A DNA stretch of 64,000 nucleotides from positions 1-64,000 of the forward strand of contig CAZEQJ010000010.1 of assembly GCA_964514385.1 (NCBI GenBank). The letters are read 5' to 3'. Below the pieces are notes generated by a model. That model searched no databases. It was not told where the DNA came from and saw only the letters and a program-made list of their open reading frames with translations. The first letter of the stretch is position 1. Each line of letters opens with the position of its first letter. Below are positions 26,734 through 35,619 of this stretch, in pieces. The position numbers and the translations under genes were made by a program. The DNA is from CAZEQJ01 sp964514385 (lineage in GTDB: Bacteria > Bacteroidota > Bacteroidia > Cytophagales > Cyclobacteriaceae).

Positions 26734-27942
26734 TTGGCGCATATTATTGTTATAGGTGGAGGAGCTGCAGGCTTTTTTGCTGCTATACATGCAGCAGCTG
26801 ATGGAAATCAGGTGACCCTTCTCGAAAAGACTTCTAAGTTGTTAAGCAAGGTGAAAATCAGCGGTGGTGGAAGATGTAATGTTATGCATGACATTAGCTA
26901 TCCCTCTGCGTTAGTTCGCCATTATCCCCGTGGACTCAAAAAGCTGAAAAAGGCATTTGACCATTTCGGCCCCTCCGAGACACGTCAATGGTTTGAGCAG
27001 AGAGGAGTAACGCTGAAGACCGAAGCTGATGGGCGCATGTTTCCGGTTACAGATGATTCCCAAACGATTATCGATTGCTTAATGCGTAGTGCAAAGCAGC
27101 ATGGTGTGGATATCCACACATTGCAGGAGGTCATCTCAATAGAGATAAAAGAAAAGGGTTTTGATGTCCTGACTAAAAAAGGTAACTATTCTGCTGACCG
27201 GGTGATCATTACTACAGGAGGGCACAACAAGCGTACAGCATACCACTGGCTGGAACATCTGGGAATAAAGATTGTTGATCCTGTGCCTTCATTATTTACT
27301 TTCAACGTGCCGGATTCCGGTTTTCAGGAACTTCAGGGTGTATCAGTGCCTAAAGGCGAAGTGATCATTCCGGGTACATCATGGAAAATGGCAGGCCCGA
27401 TACTGATTACACACTGGGGATTCAGTGCTCCTGCTGTATTGCTGTTGTCGTCATGGGCTGCACGCGATCTAAATGCAAGAAATTATGCTTTTCCTATACT
27501 CATCAACTGGACAGGTTTATCTGAAGAAAAGGTAAGGGAGGATCTGTTAAAATATGCGGAGATACATCCCCGTCAGCAGGTAGTAAAGCATTCGTTATTT
27601 GATTTACCTCAGCGTCTGTGGGATAAATTGATTATGCTGGCTGGCATCAGCGAGCAACAACGATACAGCGATTTACCTAAAAAGGATCGAAACCGCCTGA
27701 TGGAGCTGCTGATCCGCTGCCCTTTTGAGGTAGATGGCAAAACCACCTTTAAAGAGGAATTTGTGACATGTGGCGGCGTTGCATTAAGTGAAATCAATAC
27801 GGAGACATTTGAAAGCAGAGCTATCCCCGGATTATATTTTGCGGGTGAGGTACTCGATGTAGATGGCATTACCGGAGGATTTAATTTCCAGTTTGCCTGG
27901 ACAAGCGGATACCTGGCAGGCCGGCATGCAGGACATAACTAG
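26734..27942 (+). CDS. BaiN/HI0933-family FAD/NAD(P)-dependent oxidoreductase
   Basis: 402 residues, starting with TTG at 26734; no in-frame ATG precedes it and the dinucleotide-binding motif begins at residue 8, so the TTG is needed. The Rossmann FAD motif IIVIGGGAAGFFAAIHAA is followed by LLEKTSKLLSKVKISGGGRCN, the signature of the HI0933/YhiN/BaiN flavoproteins, and the C-terminal GLYFAGEVLDVDGITGGFNFQ closes the FAD site. The family reduces C=C bonds in some cases (bile-acid metabolism BaiN), but most members have no known substrate. Cytoplasmic. It stands alone on its strand; its stop overlaps the convergent DUF6263 gene by 4 bp (CTAG). A TATCTTCG at 26705-26712 may be its -7 box. Confidence 0.9.
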   Translation: MAHIIVIGGGAAGFFAAIHAAADGNQVTLLEKTSKLLSKVKISGGGRCNVMHDISYPSALVRHYPRGLKKLKKAFDHFGPSETRQWFEQRGVTLKTEADGRMFPVTDDSQTIIDCLMRSAKQHGVDIHTLQEVISIEIKEKGFDVLTKKGNYSADRVIITTGGHNKRTAYHWLEHLGIKIVDPVPSLFTFNVPDSGFQELQGVSVPKGEVIIPGTSWKMAGPILITHWGFSAPAVLLLSSWAARDLNARNYAFPILINWTGLSEEKVREDLLKYAEIHPRQQVVKHSLFDLPQRLWDKLIMLAGISEQQRYSDLPKKDRNRLMELLIRCPFEVDGKTTFKEEFVTCGGVALSEINTETFESRAIPGLYFAGEVLDVDGITGGFNFQFAWTSGYLAGRHAGHN

Positions 27943-28880
27943 TCAATCCATTCAGATGTCATGGTATTCCGAATATTCATGGGCAGTTCCATACCATCAG
28001 GTATCTGCGCATTTGGTAAAATTTCCATGCTGCCACCGATTTCCTGCGTGATAGTCGAGGATATCGTCCACCCTGTATCACGATCGATGACCAACACGCC
28101 GGATTGGGTTCCTTCCAATGAAACCACCATCTCCATTCCCTGCATACTCATTGGCTCCCCATCAAGGGTTTTAACACTTGCATTTACCGCAATTTCAACC
28201 GACTTATCGGTAATACTTTTAATGGTATAGCTGCTGTTTATCATCATAGGGAAGCTCATTTGCGATTGTGTGGTAGTAGCCCAGCCATCTCCAACTGATA
28301 CAGCTTTTTCCGGAAATACTACACTTATTCCTGTCATCTGGCTTTTCAGACTTTCATCGCTGATTTGATTTTCAAGTGTTGCCCGAACCTGTTGTCGCTG
28401 AGCTGGGTCATTCACATTATACATATCCAACATATTATCAAGCAGCTTGTCGATACCACCAATTTCATTTATTTCACCACGGTCAGTCATCACCATCTGT
28501 AACTGCTGATCGTCCATGGCGGCATATGCCATCGTCTGCATGCCAGGAGATGAATTTTCATCCTCTGAATCATATTCTTCACTTCCCTGAGGGGTCTGCA
28601 CGGAAGCTTTTACAGACTCGAAAATCAGGTTCATCGCCATATCTCCGTTGCTTTCAACATCGGTAACGTCATAAATATAAACAAACTCATACTTCTGCGT
28701 AGTAGATTGCTCAACGCCCATAATAGTTTGTGTAATATCATTTTCCATTACGGAAAGCACCTTATAGGATGTGCCATCACTCAGATTAAGGCGTAATTTC
28801 ACTGGCTGGGCAACAGAGAGGTTTGAAATCAGGAATAATATAATAAAGAATGGAAACAGGATTCTGTTATGGTTTGACAT
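27939..28880 (-). CDS. DUF6263 family secreted protein
   Basis: 313 residues; the signal peptide ends at LSVAQ (about residue 25). The body is mostly beta with a helix-rich middle: KLRLNLSDGTSYKVLSVMEND, QKYEFVYIYDVTDVESNGDMAM, ISVVFPEKAVSVGDGWATTT and DTGWTISSTITQEI. This pattern is that of the DUF6263 proteins of Bacteroidota, whose function is unknown. An Asp/Glu/Met-rich loop lies near 95-125. It is 42 bp downstream of the caspase-like gene on the same strand and may be cotranscribed with it. Convergent 4-bp stop overlap with the flavoprotein gene. Confidence 0.8.
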   Translation of the reverse strand: MSNHNRILFPFFIILFLISNLSVAQPVKLRLNLSDGTSYKVLSVMENDITQTIMGVEQSTTQKYEFVYIYDVTDVESNGDMAMNLIFESVKASVQTPQGSEEYDSEDENSSPGMQTMAYAAMDDQQLQMVMTDRGEINEIGGIDKLLDNMLDMYNVNDPAQRQQVRATLENQISDESLKSQMTGISVVFPEKAVSVGDGWATTTQSQMSFPMMINSSYTIKSITDKSVEIAVNASVKTLDGEPMSMQGMEMVVSLEGTQSGVLVIDRDTGWTISSTITQEIGGSMEILPNAQIPDGMELPMNIRNTMTSEWID

Positions 28881-28922
28881 AATGCGGTTAGTTAATTAAT
28901 AATGATTAAAGGTAGTAATTCT

Positions 28923-29804
28923 TTAGTAAACACCTCTTCTGATGAATATAAAATCACCACCTTCGTCACCGGCACTCTGTATGGTACCGTATTGCGGGAT
29001 ATTGCTCGTGTTGTTGATGACGGCAGTTTCTATCTGGAAAAAAAGCTGCTTTGCAGTGAGGAAGTCCTCCGCATTGTCATTCAGGCGCTTGACCATATAT
29101 TCCATAAACTTGCTTTGGTCCGGGACAGTGGTAAGCGTACCGCTGGTCATGGCCTTCCGGCTTGGCAGGCTGTAAAGCCGTGTAAACCCACTAGCATCTA
29201 ATGACTCTACCGACCGGGTTTTAAAGATGCTGCCACTGAAACAGGCATCGCTGACAAGAAGTGTGTGTTTAGACTTAATACCCGTTATATAATCCCGCAA
29301 AACACTATTCGAAAGCCAGTTGGCCTTACTCGACATTGAGGCATCGGAGGGTAGCCAGTAGCCGACATTCAGGTTTGCATCAAATATTCCGTGCCCGGCA
29401 TAGAATATAAGCAGATTGTCTCGGGGCGTTACTTCACGAGACAGGAGTTCGAGATTGTCAATAATTTCTGACCGGGTAGCATTTTTTAACGTAAATACAT
29501 GTTCGTCATTGAAGGTGTAATTTCTTACGATGGCTTCACGTAGTTTTTCAAGGTCATTAATCGGCTCATTCAGGTCTACAATGCCATCCTGATTAAATTT
29601 ATACTTATTAATGCCTATCAGAAGAGCAAAATAGCGAGGTTTTGCATAGACGATCTCCTCTGTATTTTCAGCCGGCGCTGCGGTGATAACAGGACGGGCA
29701 ACCTGATTGGCTCGCAAGTCTATTTTAATGGGGTTACTTACACCTTCATAGGTTTGGGCGAAGGAGTAGACGGAGCAGAACAGGAGAAGAATTATCTTTT
29801 TCAT
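28923..29804 (-). CDS. Secreted caspase-like (C14) peptidase
   Basis: 293 residues from the ATG at 29804. The signal peptide is MKKIILLLFCSVYSFAQ. The caspase-like p20 core begins about residue 57 (YFALLIGINKYK). The catalytic dyad is visible as H138 (FYAGHGIFD) and C188 (VSDACFSGS). The spacing and the L-x-x-SDACFSG form are those of bacterial metacaspase/orthocaspase-type C14 proteases, which cleave after basic residues in characterised cases. Unlike cytoplasmic defence caspases it is exported and has no fused effector or sensor domain, so a periplasmic or surface role is inferred. The C-terminal part (about 205-293) completes the small subunit-like half. It is upstream of the DUF6263 gene. 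Confidence 0.88.
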   Translation of the reverse strand: MKKIILLLFCSVYSFAQTYEGVSNPIKIDLRANQVARPVITAAPAENTEEIVYAKPRYFALLIGINKYKFNQDGIVDLNEPINDLEKLREAIVRNYTFNDEHVFTLKNATRSEIIDNLELLSREVTPRDNLLIFYAGHGIFDANLNVGYWLPSDASMSSKANWLSNSVLRDYITGIKSKHTLLVSDACFSGSIFKTRSVESLDASGFTRLYSLPSRKAMTSGTLTTVPDQSKFMEYMVKRLNDNAEDFLTAKQLFFQIETAVINNTSNIPQYGTIQSAGDEGGDFIFIRRGVY

Positions 29805-29849
29805 CAATTAATACAATTATTAGTAACGAATATACAATTTTTCTAATTT

Positions 29850-29857
29850 CAAAACTA
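29850..29857 (-). promoter_or_regulatory. Possible -7 box of the caspase-like gene
   Basis: TAGTTTTG on the minus strand fits TAnnTTTG, with a leader of about 40 nt to the ATG at 29804. A second, weaker candidate TATATTCG lies at 29827-29834. No good -33 element is seen for the first. Confidence 0.35.
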
Positions 29858-29933
29858 AATCTTCTCTATTTTCTCGCTGCTCATCAGGTGTGCTGAAATT
29901 CTGATCCTGTTTAGCTGTCGTTTATTCTGAAAA

Positions 29934-30842
29934 TCAATAAACCAATTTCAACGAATCACGAAGATATTCGTGTTTATTGCGGTTTTTTCGCCAGTAGTCC
30001 GTCATTATTTGTTCCTTTAGCTCCGCTGTGGAGACCAGCCCCTGATACCTTTCTTCCCACCCCAGTATCTGATAAGGGAATCTGTCACTAAACAAAATGG
30101 TCATACTGCGGTCATCATAGGTCAATTTATATTTTATGGTGTTTTCCAGACTATCCACCACATCCATTGTTGCAGTGGCCGTTTTTAGCTCAAAATCCTT
30201 GTGTCGAAGCTCTGTCAACAGTAAAGAGGGGATGATCCTAAGCTCACCCGTGGGCAACAGTTCCGGATCAAATCGTATGGTCTGCCAGATCTCATCTTCC
30301 AGCCATACACCTTCCAGGGTGGTTATCTTATCGGTCTCACCTTCGAAATACGAATTTTGTGAAATGGTATATTCCCCTTCATTCAGCTCAGTTACGGTAA
30401 GAAATTGACCACACCACTCCATTGAGGAGGTTGTAACTTTTACAGCATGCGGATCCCTGAACACCTGTACCGGCTTGAAGGAGGATTCCATGGTGTTGTA
30501 TTGGTATATACCCGTATTGTAAGTGGTGGTGCGGTTAAACTTCATCACATTCATTTTATCCTTTTCTGCGACACGTATCGGGTCAGATAATTTTACAAGC
30601 TTATCGCGGCTAAAATCCTCCGTTACAAAAATGACGACAGCCTCTCCCTGATGCAGTTGACCATACCGTTGCTGTACCACATCATAGCTCGATACTTCGG
30701 CTACTCCCTGATACCAATATGACCCAAAAAGACTATCAGGGTACCAATCAGGCCCTTTTTCGGATGTGATGCCATCCGTAGAGGTACAGCTGCAGAAGAT
30801 GAGGGTAAACAAAATGAACCAAAATATCGTAACTGATTTCAT
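29934..30842 (-). CDS. Lipoprotein, uncharacterised, 302 aa
   Basis: The signal peptide carries the lipobox IFCSC (Cys 19), so a predicted lipoprotein. The mature part contains WYPDSLFGSYWYQGVAEVSSYDVVQQRYGQ, several strands with VTVTEL and YTISQNSYFEGE, and a Trp/Tyr-rich C-terminal half ending in RDSLKLVY. Homologues in Bacteroidota are often labelled septum formation inhibitor Maf, but nothing here resembles true Maf nucleotide pyrophosphatases. Function unknown. It is separated by 130 bp from the downstream caspase-like gene. Confidence 0.75.
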   Translation of the reverse strand: MKSVTIFWFILFTLIFCSCTSTDGITSEKGPDWYPDSLFGSYWYQGVAEVSSYDVVQQRYGQLHQGEAVVIFVTEDFSRDKLVKLSDPIRVAEKDKMNVMKFNRTTTYNTGIYQYNTMESSFKPVQVFRDPHAVKVTTSSMEWCGQFLTVTELNEGEYTISQNSYFEGETDKITTLEGVWLEDEIWQTIRFDPELLPTGELRIIPSLLLTELRHKDFELKTATATMDVVDSLENTIKYKLTYDDRSMTILFSDRFPYQILGWEERYQGLVSTAELKEQIMTDYWRKNRNKHEYLRDSLKLVY

Positions 30843-30929
30843 AAGATAGATGTTATAACATTTAATTAATAGAATACTAGTAATACAACAGATAACTTAT
30901 TAAATTGATTAATAACAGAAAGCAGTAAA

Positions 30930-31643
30930 ATGAAAACTATTATACATAAAGCCGGTACAAGAGGCCACGCGAACCATGGATGGCTGGACTCGCATCATAC
31001 CTTTAGTTTTGCAAACTATTATGATCCCGAGCGCATTCATTTCGGAGCACTTCGTGTGCTGAATGACGATCGTGTGGCACCAGGCCGCGGTTTTGGGACA
31101 CATCCGCATGAGAATATGGAGATTATTTCCATTCCGCTTTCCGGTGATCTGAAACATGAAGACAGCATGGGCAACCAGGCGGTAATCCGGGAAGGAGATG
31201 TGCAGGTGATGAGTGCAGGCACCGGCATTTATCATAGTGAGTTCAATAACAGCAATGAACAGGAAGTCCGGTTTTTACAGATCTGGCTTTTTCCTGACAA
31301 AAAGGATGTTTCACCTCGGTACGATCAGATTTCCATCCGCGATGTGGCAAAAGAGAACCAATTTTATCAGGTTTTATCCCCGGATCAGCATGACCAGGGG
31401 GTATGGATTCACCAAAATGCTTGGTTTCACCTTGGCGATTTCAAGGCAGGAAGTGAAGACCTGTACACACTGAAATCAAAAGTAAACGGTGTGTATGCCT
31501 TTATGATCGAAGGGGAAGGGGAGCTAAATGGCCAAAAGCTTGGTCGCCGGGATGGCTTTGGCATCTGGGATGTTGAGGAGCTCAGATTTCAGGCAACGAA
31601 AGATGCCCGGATATTGCTGATGGAAGTGCCGATGTACAACTAA
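30930..31643 (+). CDS. Pirin family protein (YhhW-like bicupin)
   Basis: 237 residues. The N-terminal cupin has the pirin metal site H58 and H60 (GTHPHENME) and H102 with E104 (GIYHSEFN), all four ligands present. The motif order RVLNDDRVAPGRGFGTHPHE and QVMSAGTGIYHSE matches YhhW, for which quercetin 2,3-dioxygenase activity has been reported. The C-terminal cupin (about 130-237) lacks the ligands, as usual. Cytoplasmic. The physiological substrate in this organism is unknown. It is followed 55 bp later by the HAD hydrolase gene, which has its own -7 box. Confidence 0.93.
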   Translation: MKTIIHKAGTRGHANHGWLDSHHTFSFANYYDPERIHFGALRVLNDDRVAPGRGFGTHPHENMEIISIPLSGDLKHEDSMGNQAVIREGDVQVMSAGTGIYHSEFNNSNEQEVRFLQIWLFPDKKDVSPRYDQISIRDVAKENQFYQVLSPDQHDQGVWIHQNAWFHLGDFKAGSEDLYTLKSKVNGVYAFMIEGEGELNGQKLGRRDGFGIWDVEELRFQATKDARILLMEVPMYN

Positions 31644-31672
31644 ACAATCCGGTTTAGTTTATGGTAAACCCA

Positions 31673-31680
31673 TAAGTTTG
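31673..31680 (+). promoter_or_regulatory. Predicted -7 box of the HAD-M50 operon
   Basis: TAAGTTTG matches TAnnTTTG and lies 19 bp before the ATG at 31699. It also argues against the TTG at 31678 as a start. Upstream is a small inverted repeat GGTTTA/TAAACC at 31651-31670. Confidence 0.5.
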
Positions 31681-31698
31681 TATTTGATTTGCAGGCTT

Positions 31699-32331
31699 AT
31701 GGGTTTCTCATTTAAAAATATAGTTTTTGACCTGGGAGGTGTGGTCATTGACCTGGAAGTTTCACAGACCATTGGTGAATTTGCCAACCTAGCCCGCCTC
31801 TCAGTTGAAGAGGTGATAGCGCATTACCATCATCCGCTGTTCAGGTCGTATGAAACCGGGCAACTTACAGATCAGCAATATCTGCACCAGCTACGCGAAC
31901 TTTTGAGAACAGATGCCGATGATATACAGCTTACAGCGGCATGGAATGCTATGCTGAAGGGTATTCCAAAAGATAGAATCGAGCTGATAAAATCACTACG
32001 TCGTGAATTTGGGCTGGCTGTATTAAGCAATACCAATGGTATACATGAGAGAAAATTCAACGAACAACTGAAGGCAGTTTCCGGCCATTCCTCCCTCCAT
32101 ACTCTTTTTGACAAGGTTTATTTTTCCCATCAACTAAGCATGCGCAAACCGGATAAAGATATTTTTATGCACCTGCTTGACGATATGGGCTGGAATGCAG
32201 CCGATACTTTATTTCTGGATGATACCCCTGCTAATATTGATACTGCCAGAAACCTAGGAATGCAGGCGACGTTGGTTAATGACGACAATACAGTCATCAG
32301 GATATTTGAAGCATGGAACAGGAAAGCATAA
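31699..32331 (+). CDS. HAD-superfamily phosphatase, subfamily IA
   Basis: 210 residues from the ATG at 31699. HAD motif I is FDLGGVVIDLE with nucleophile D11, motif II is VLSNTNG, motif III includes MRKPDKDIF and motif IV is FLDDTPANIDTA. The second Asp of the usual DxD is Gly, as in the YihX-like branch that dephosphorylates sugar phosphates such as glucose-1-phosphate. The helical cap lies at about 18-85. Substrate unknown. The last 19 bp overlap the start of the site-2 protease gene, so translation of the two is probably linked. Confidence 0.9.
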   Translation: MGFSFKNIVFDLGGVVIDLEVSQTIGEFANLARLSVEEVIAHYHHPLFRSYETGQLTDQQYLHQLRELLRTDADDIQLTAAWNAMLKGIPKDRIELIKSLRREFGLAVLSNTNGIHERKFNEQLKAVSGHSSLHTLFDKVYFSHQLSMRKPDKDIFMHLLDDMGWNAADTLFLDDTPANIDTARNLGMQATLVNDDNTVIRIFEAWNRKA

Positions 32332-33602
32332 ACGAAGAGCAGGAGCAGCCGTCAAGGCCGGTAAAAAAGTCGAATTCGGGGCGTAGAAAGCTCATCCAGC
32401 TTATATTACTGGTGGTTACAGTGATCACCACGACCATTGCCGGTGCAGAATGGATGCATGGTAAATCGATAGTGTATTCCGAAGGCTTCACCTGGGAGAT
32501 GGTGGTGAGCGGCCTTCAGTACTCCATTCCTTTCTTGCTAGTACTTACCATTCATGAGTTCGGTCATTACCTTATCGCACGCTATTACGATATTAAGGTA
32601 ACCCTGCCGTTTTATATACCATTGTGGTTTCCGTCGCTGGTGCCGCCAATTGGCACTGCCGGTGCTTTTATCCAGATCCGAAGCGTGATGAAGTCAACCA
32701 GGGAATATTTTGATGTGGGTATTGCAGGCCCGCTGGCCGGATTTGTCGCAGCGTTGATTTTATTGGTTTATGGTTTTACCCATCTGCCTTCACAGGATTA
32801 TGTGTTTAACATCCACCCTGAATACAAGGGTGTATTGGAAAAGTACGGCTGGGAATACAGCGATGTGTCTACCTCGGTTGAGTTCATAAAAGAATCGGCC
32901 TATTATCAGGACTCGGTAGCTTTTACAGCCAATAATCCGGATGAGGTGTATGAGCGTGTTGAAATTCCGAAAGGCCAGTTTCAGGTAGTGGCGCTCGGGT
33001 CAAACCTGCTGTTCAAAATCTTTGAGAATACGTTGGTAAAGGATAAAAGCCTGATGCCAAATCAGTTTGAAATGATCCACTACCCATTTCTTTTTGCCGG
33101 GTTTCTATCATTGTTTTTTACAGCACTTAATCTACTGCCCATAGGGCAGCTGGACGGAGGCCATATCCTTTATGGCCTCGTAGGCAGGGGAAGGCATAAT
33201 ATTGCCTCTCAATCCATATTTCTTCTATTTCTGGGTTATGCAGGTATTGGAATAAGCAATCCTTACATGATGAGGGATGAGTTGATCTGGGCGATACCAT
33301 TTCATGTTTTAATACTCTACGTGCTTACATCAGGCCTGCGCCGGGATATGAAAAACCGATGGATGATCATTGCCATACTTTTTGCGTTTCAGCATTTAAG
33401 TATCATGGTTTTCCCAAATATAGAGGGATACCCGGGATGGCTGTTATTTATTTTTCTGCTCAGCAGAGTGCTGGGTATTTATCATCCACCTGCATTGATG
33501 GAGCAGCCATTAAGTCGTTCAAGACAGGTATTGGGGTGGATTTCTTTGATAATATTCCTGCTCTGCTTCAGTCCTCAGCCTTTTCAGATCGTTAATATTT
33601 AA
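32313..33602 (+). CDS. Site-2 protease family zinc metallopeptidase (M50)
   Basis: 429 residues. After a basic, polar N-terminus (about 1-27) come about eight membrane segments. The active site HEFGH (H81, E82, H85) lies in a hydrophobic helix and the second motif NLLPIGQLDGGHILYG supplies the Asp ligand, both diagnostic of M50 intramembrane proteases. A periplasmic or cytosolic loop (about 165-245) sits between them. There is no PDZ domain, which sets it apart from RseP, so the regulated substrate is not predictable. It overlaps the HAD gene by 19 bp upstream and the convergent T9SS cargo gene by 11 bp downstream, leaving no room for a hairpin terminator. Confidence 0.93.
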   Translation: MEQESINEEQEQPSRPVKKSNSGRRKLIQLILLVVTVITTTIAGAEWMHGKSIVYSEGFTWEMVVSGLQYSIPFLLVLTIHEFGHYLIARYYDIKVTLPFYIPLWFPSLVPPIGTAGAFIQIRSVMKSTREYFDVGIAGPLAGFVAALILLVYGFTHLPSQDYVFNIHPEYKGVLEKYGWEYSDVSTSVEFIKESAYYQDSVAFTANNPDEVYERVEIPKGQFQVVALGSNLLFKIFENTLVKDKSLMPNQFEMIHYPFLFAGFLSLFFTALNLLPIGQLDGGHILYGLVGRGRHNIASQSIFLLFLGYAGIGISNPYMMRDELIWAIPFHVLILYVLTSGLRRDMKNRWMIIAILFAFQHLSIMVFPNIEGYPGWLLFIFLLSRVLGIYHPPALMEQPLSRSRQVLGWISLIIFLLCFSPQPFQIVNI

Positions 33603-35619
33603 TAAAACGTTCTGTGGCGGATACGCCTGCTGCATTCACAACCCGAATCAGATACATTCCCTTGACCAGATCGTATACGGAAAGCATTAGGGTTTCATCC
33701 TTCCTGCGGCCTTGCATGATGCATGCACCGGTTAAATCGTAAACAGCATATTCGAGGAAATCTCCCTTAACAAACAGCGTCTCATTTACAGGGTTTGGAT
33801 ATAGCGACAGTTCAAACCCGGATTGCTCCCTGAGACTCACAGTATCCACTACCGGATCGAAAAGAGGGCGCATCATCAAGGCTCCGGCGTCTGTATTTTG
33901 AATCCATTCTTCACGGAAAAAATAGAAAATATTGCCTCCGGCATCGTTATTACGATCGAAGCCAATGGCTGTAGATACCCCGTTATACTGCTCCCAGCCG
34001 ATGTAAAAAGTATCCCTTACTTCTACCGGTGATGAAAGCTGGTAATGGGAAAATTCATCAAAAGAGGAGGCCCTGCTGATGGATATCGTTTCGCGGTACA
34101 ATTCATTTTCATTTAGTGACCCGGTTACAAAAAAATCTAACGCAGACGACCCGTTCTCCTGAAATACCTGAGGGAAGTACATGCTGACACCTGTAAGGGC
34201 ATGTGGCTCGTTTACAAAAAAGCGATATGCGATTTTTCCACTACCGCCAAAACGATAAATCGTCTCGGCGGTACCATCATCATAGGCATAATAATTCCCC
34301 AGCCTGAACACAGCATCCAGCGTATCGTTATCGGCAAGCGGGAATTCAGTGACCGTTTTATTTTCGAAAGCGGGAAAATTGTCATTCTCCCAAATGGCTG
34401 TTGCCTGCCAATAAGCAGCTGTATTAGTCACGAGGCTTCGCTTTTCCGCTATGATAATACCGTCTTCCGTCTCGATTGTATCGCCCGGGCTAAGCATTTC
34501 CGCCGTAATCAGCGTACCGGAAATCACACGTGAAGAGTCTTCCTCAATAAGGCGCTGTGGGATAAATGAAAATGTGGGGCCTACAATTGTATCTTCAGTG
34601 AAAGCAATCGTATTGGTGCTGGAGAAGGAGGTGTCCTGATTTTTGAGAAAGAAAATTACTTTCATATCGACCAGCTGCCGCGTAGTATCCAGCAGACTCC
34701 AGATGTTTGTATTCAGGGGTATGTTTACGGTGGCACGCTCGGTAAATGTGATGACCTCTTCATTGTTAAAACTGGAAAAAAGCGTGTCAGTAAGCAGTCC
34801 GTTGGCCGTGATGGTGGCAGCATATTCTACCGGCCTGATCTGACGCTCATTGTTTGACAAGGACATATTGAACCCTTCGGTAGACAAATAGGATTGTGGA
34901 TTGGAGATAAAATGCCCAAAAGGAATAGCGGTGTAATGCTCAAAAAGGCTGCCGGAATATCCGGTCACACTGCGGTCAGGGTAGGTGCCATTATTCAACT
35001 GAGGTGCCCGGCGAATGGAAATATAATCGATGAGCCATACATCGTATGGTCCGCTGAGCCTGCTGTAGAGAAGAAATTTAAACTGAAAGCTTTCCGTCAG
35101 AAAATTGGCAGGAATCGGAACAACTTCAGATTGAAACGACCGCGTAGTCGAGTCGGTAGGTGCAGTAGGCCATACACTTACCCAGTCACCGCCATCCGTC
35201 CTGAACTGCAAAACAAGTGAGTCTTCTGTTTCAGGAAATTCTGCCAGTCCCTGCTTTTGCCAGAAAAACTCAAAATTTACCTCATTTGATGTAACTGAGC
35301 TCAGATCTATGGGTTTTGAGATCAGACTGTCAGCCCGCCCCCGTGCTGTCTGGGCAGATGTATACGGGATACCGTTTCTGGAGAGCGCGTCAAATACTGC
35401 AACATTTTTTGATGGTGGATTTATGGCAATGGAATTGCTTATTCGGATTTCCGAATATTCCTGATATTTTAATGTATCATCGATGATATCTTCATACCTG
35501 GAAAAATCATCAAAAAAGAAAGGCTTGTCCTGAGCTAAGGTCAGGTTAGCCAGAAAAACACATATCAAGAGGTATTTAATCAATCCAGTATTGTTTCCTT
35601 TTCGCTGGCGGCCACCCAT
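33592..35619 (-). CDS. Secreted protein with T9SS type A sorting domain
   Basis: 675 residues from the ATG at 35619; an alternative TTG start at 35583 (giving MIKYLLICVFLANLTLAQ) would overlap the upstream PASTA stop by 2 bp and yields a cleaner signal peptide. After the signal come a jelly-roll-like domain (about 35-200: FFFDDFSRYE, VNFEFFWQKQGLAEFPETEDSLVLQF, WLIDYISIRRAP), two or three Ig-like/sandwich segments and a C-terminal sorting domain (LSLYPNPVNETLFVKGDF, GMYLIRVVN, ERFIKY). No catalytic motif is recognised. Inferred to be exported through T9SS. It is the last gene of the ddl-PASTA run and overlaps the PASTA gene by up to 40 bp. Confidence 0.88.
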   Translation of the reverse strand: MGGRQRKGNNTGLIKYLLICVFLANLTLAQDKPFFFDDFSRYEDIIDDTLKYQEYSEIRISNSIAINPPSKNVAVFDALSRNGIPYTSAQTARGRADSLISKPIDLSSVTSNEVNFEFFWQKQGLAEFPETEDSLVLQFRTDGGDWVSVWPTAPTDSTTRSFQSEVVPIPANFLTESFQFKFLLYSRLSGPYDVWLIDYISIRRAPQLNNGTYPDRSVTGYSGSLFEHYTAIPFGHFISNPQSYLSTEGFNMSLSNNERQIRPVEYAATITANGLLTDTLFSSFNNEEVITFTERATVNIPLNTNIWSLLDTTRQLVDMKVIFFLKNQDTSFSSTNTIAFTEDTIVGPTFSFIPQRLIEEDSSRVISGTLITAEMLSPGDTIETEDGIIIAEKRSLVTNTAAYWQATAIWENDNFPAFENKTVTEFPLADNDTLDAVFRLGNYYAYDDGTAETIYRFGGSGKIAYRFFVNEPHALTGVSMYFPQVFQENGSSALDFFVTGSLNENELYRETISISRASSFDEFSHYQLSSPVEVRDTFYIGWEQYNGVSTAIGFDRNNDAGGNIFYFFREEWIQNTDAGALMMRPLFDPVVDTVSLREQSGFELSLYPNPVNETLFVKGDFLEYAVYDLTGACIMQGRRKDETLMLSVYDLVKGMYLIRVVNAAGVSATERFIKY

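Noticed and set aside
28923..29804. Caspase-like gene as part of a CBASS or other defence island
   Set aside because: It has a signal peptide and lies among envelope genes; no nucleotidyltransferase, sensor or mobile gene is near.
30890..30930. Promoter for the pirin gene
   Set aside because: No TAnnTTTG lies in the AT-rich gap before 30930; only partial TAAC/TTAT matches, too weak to call.
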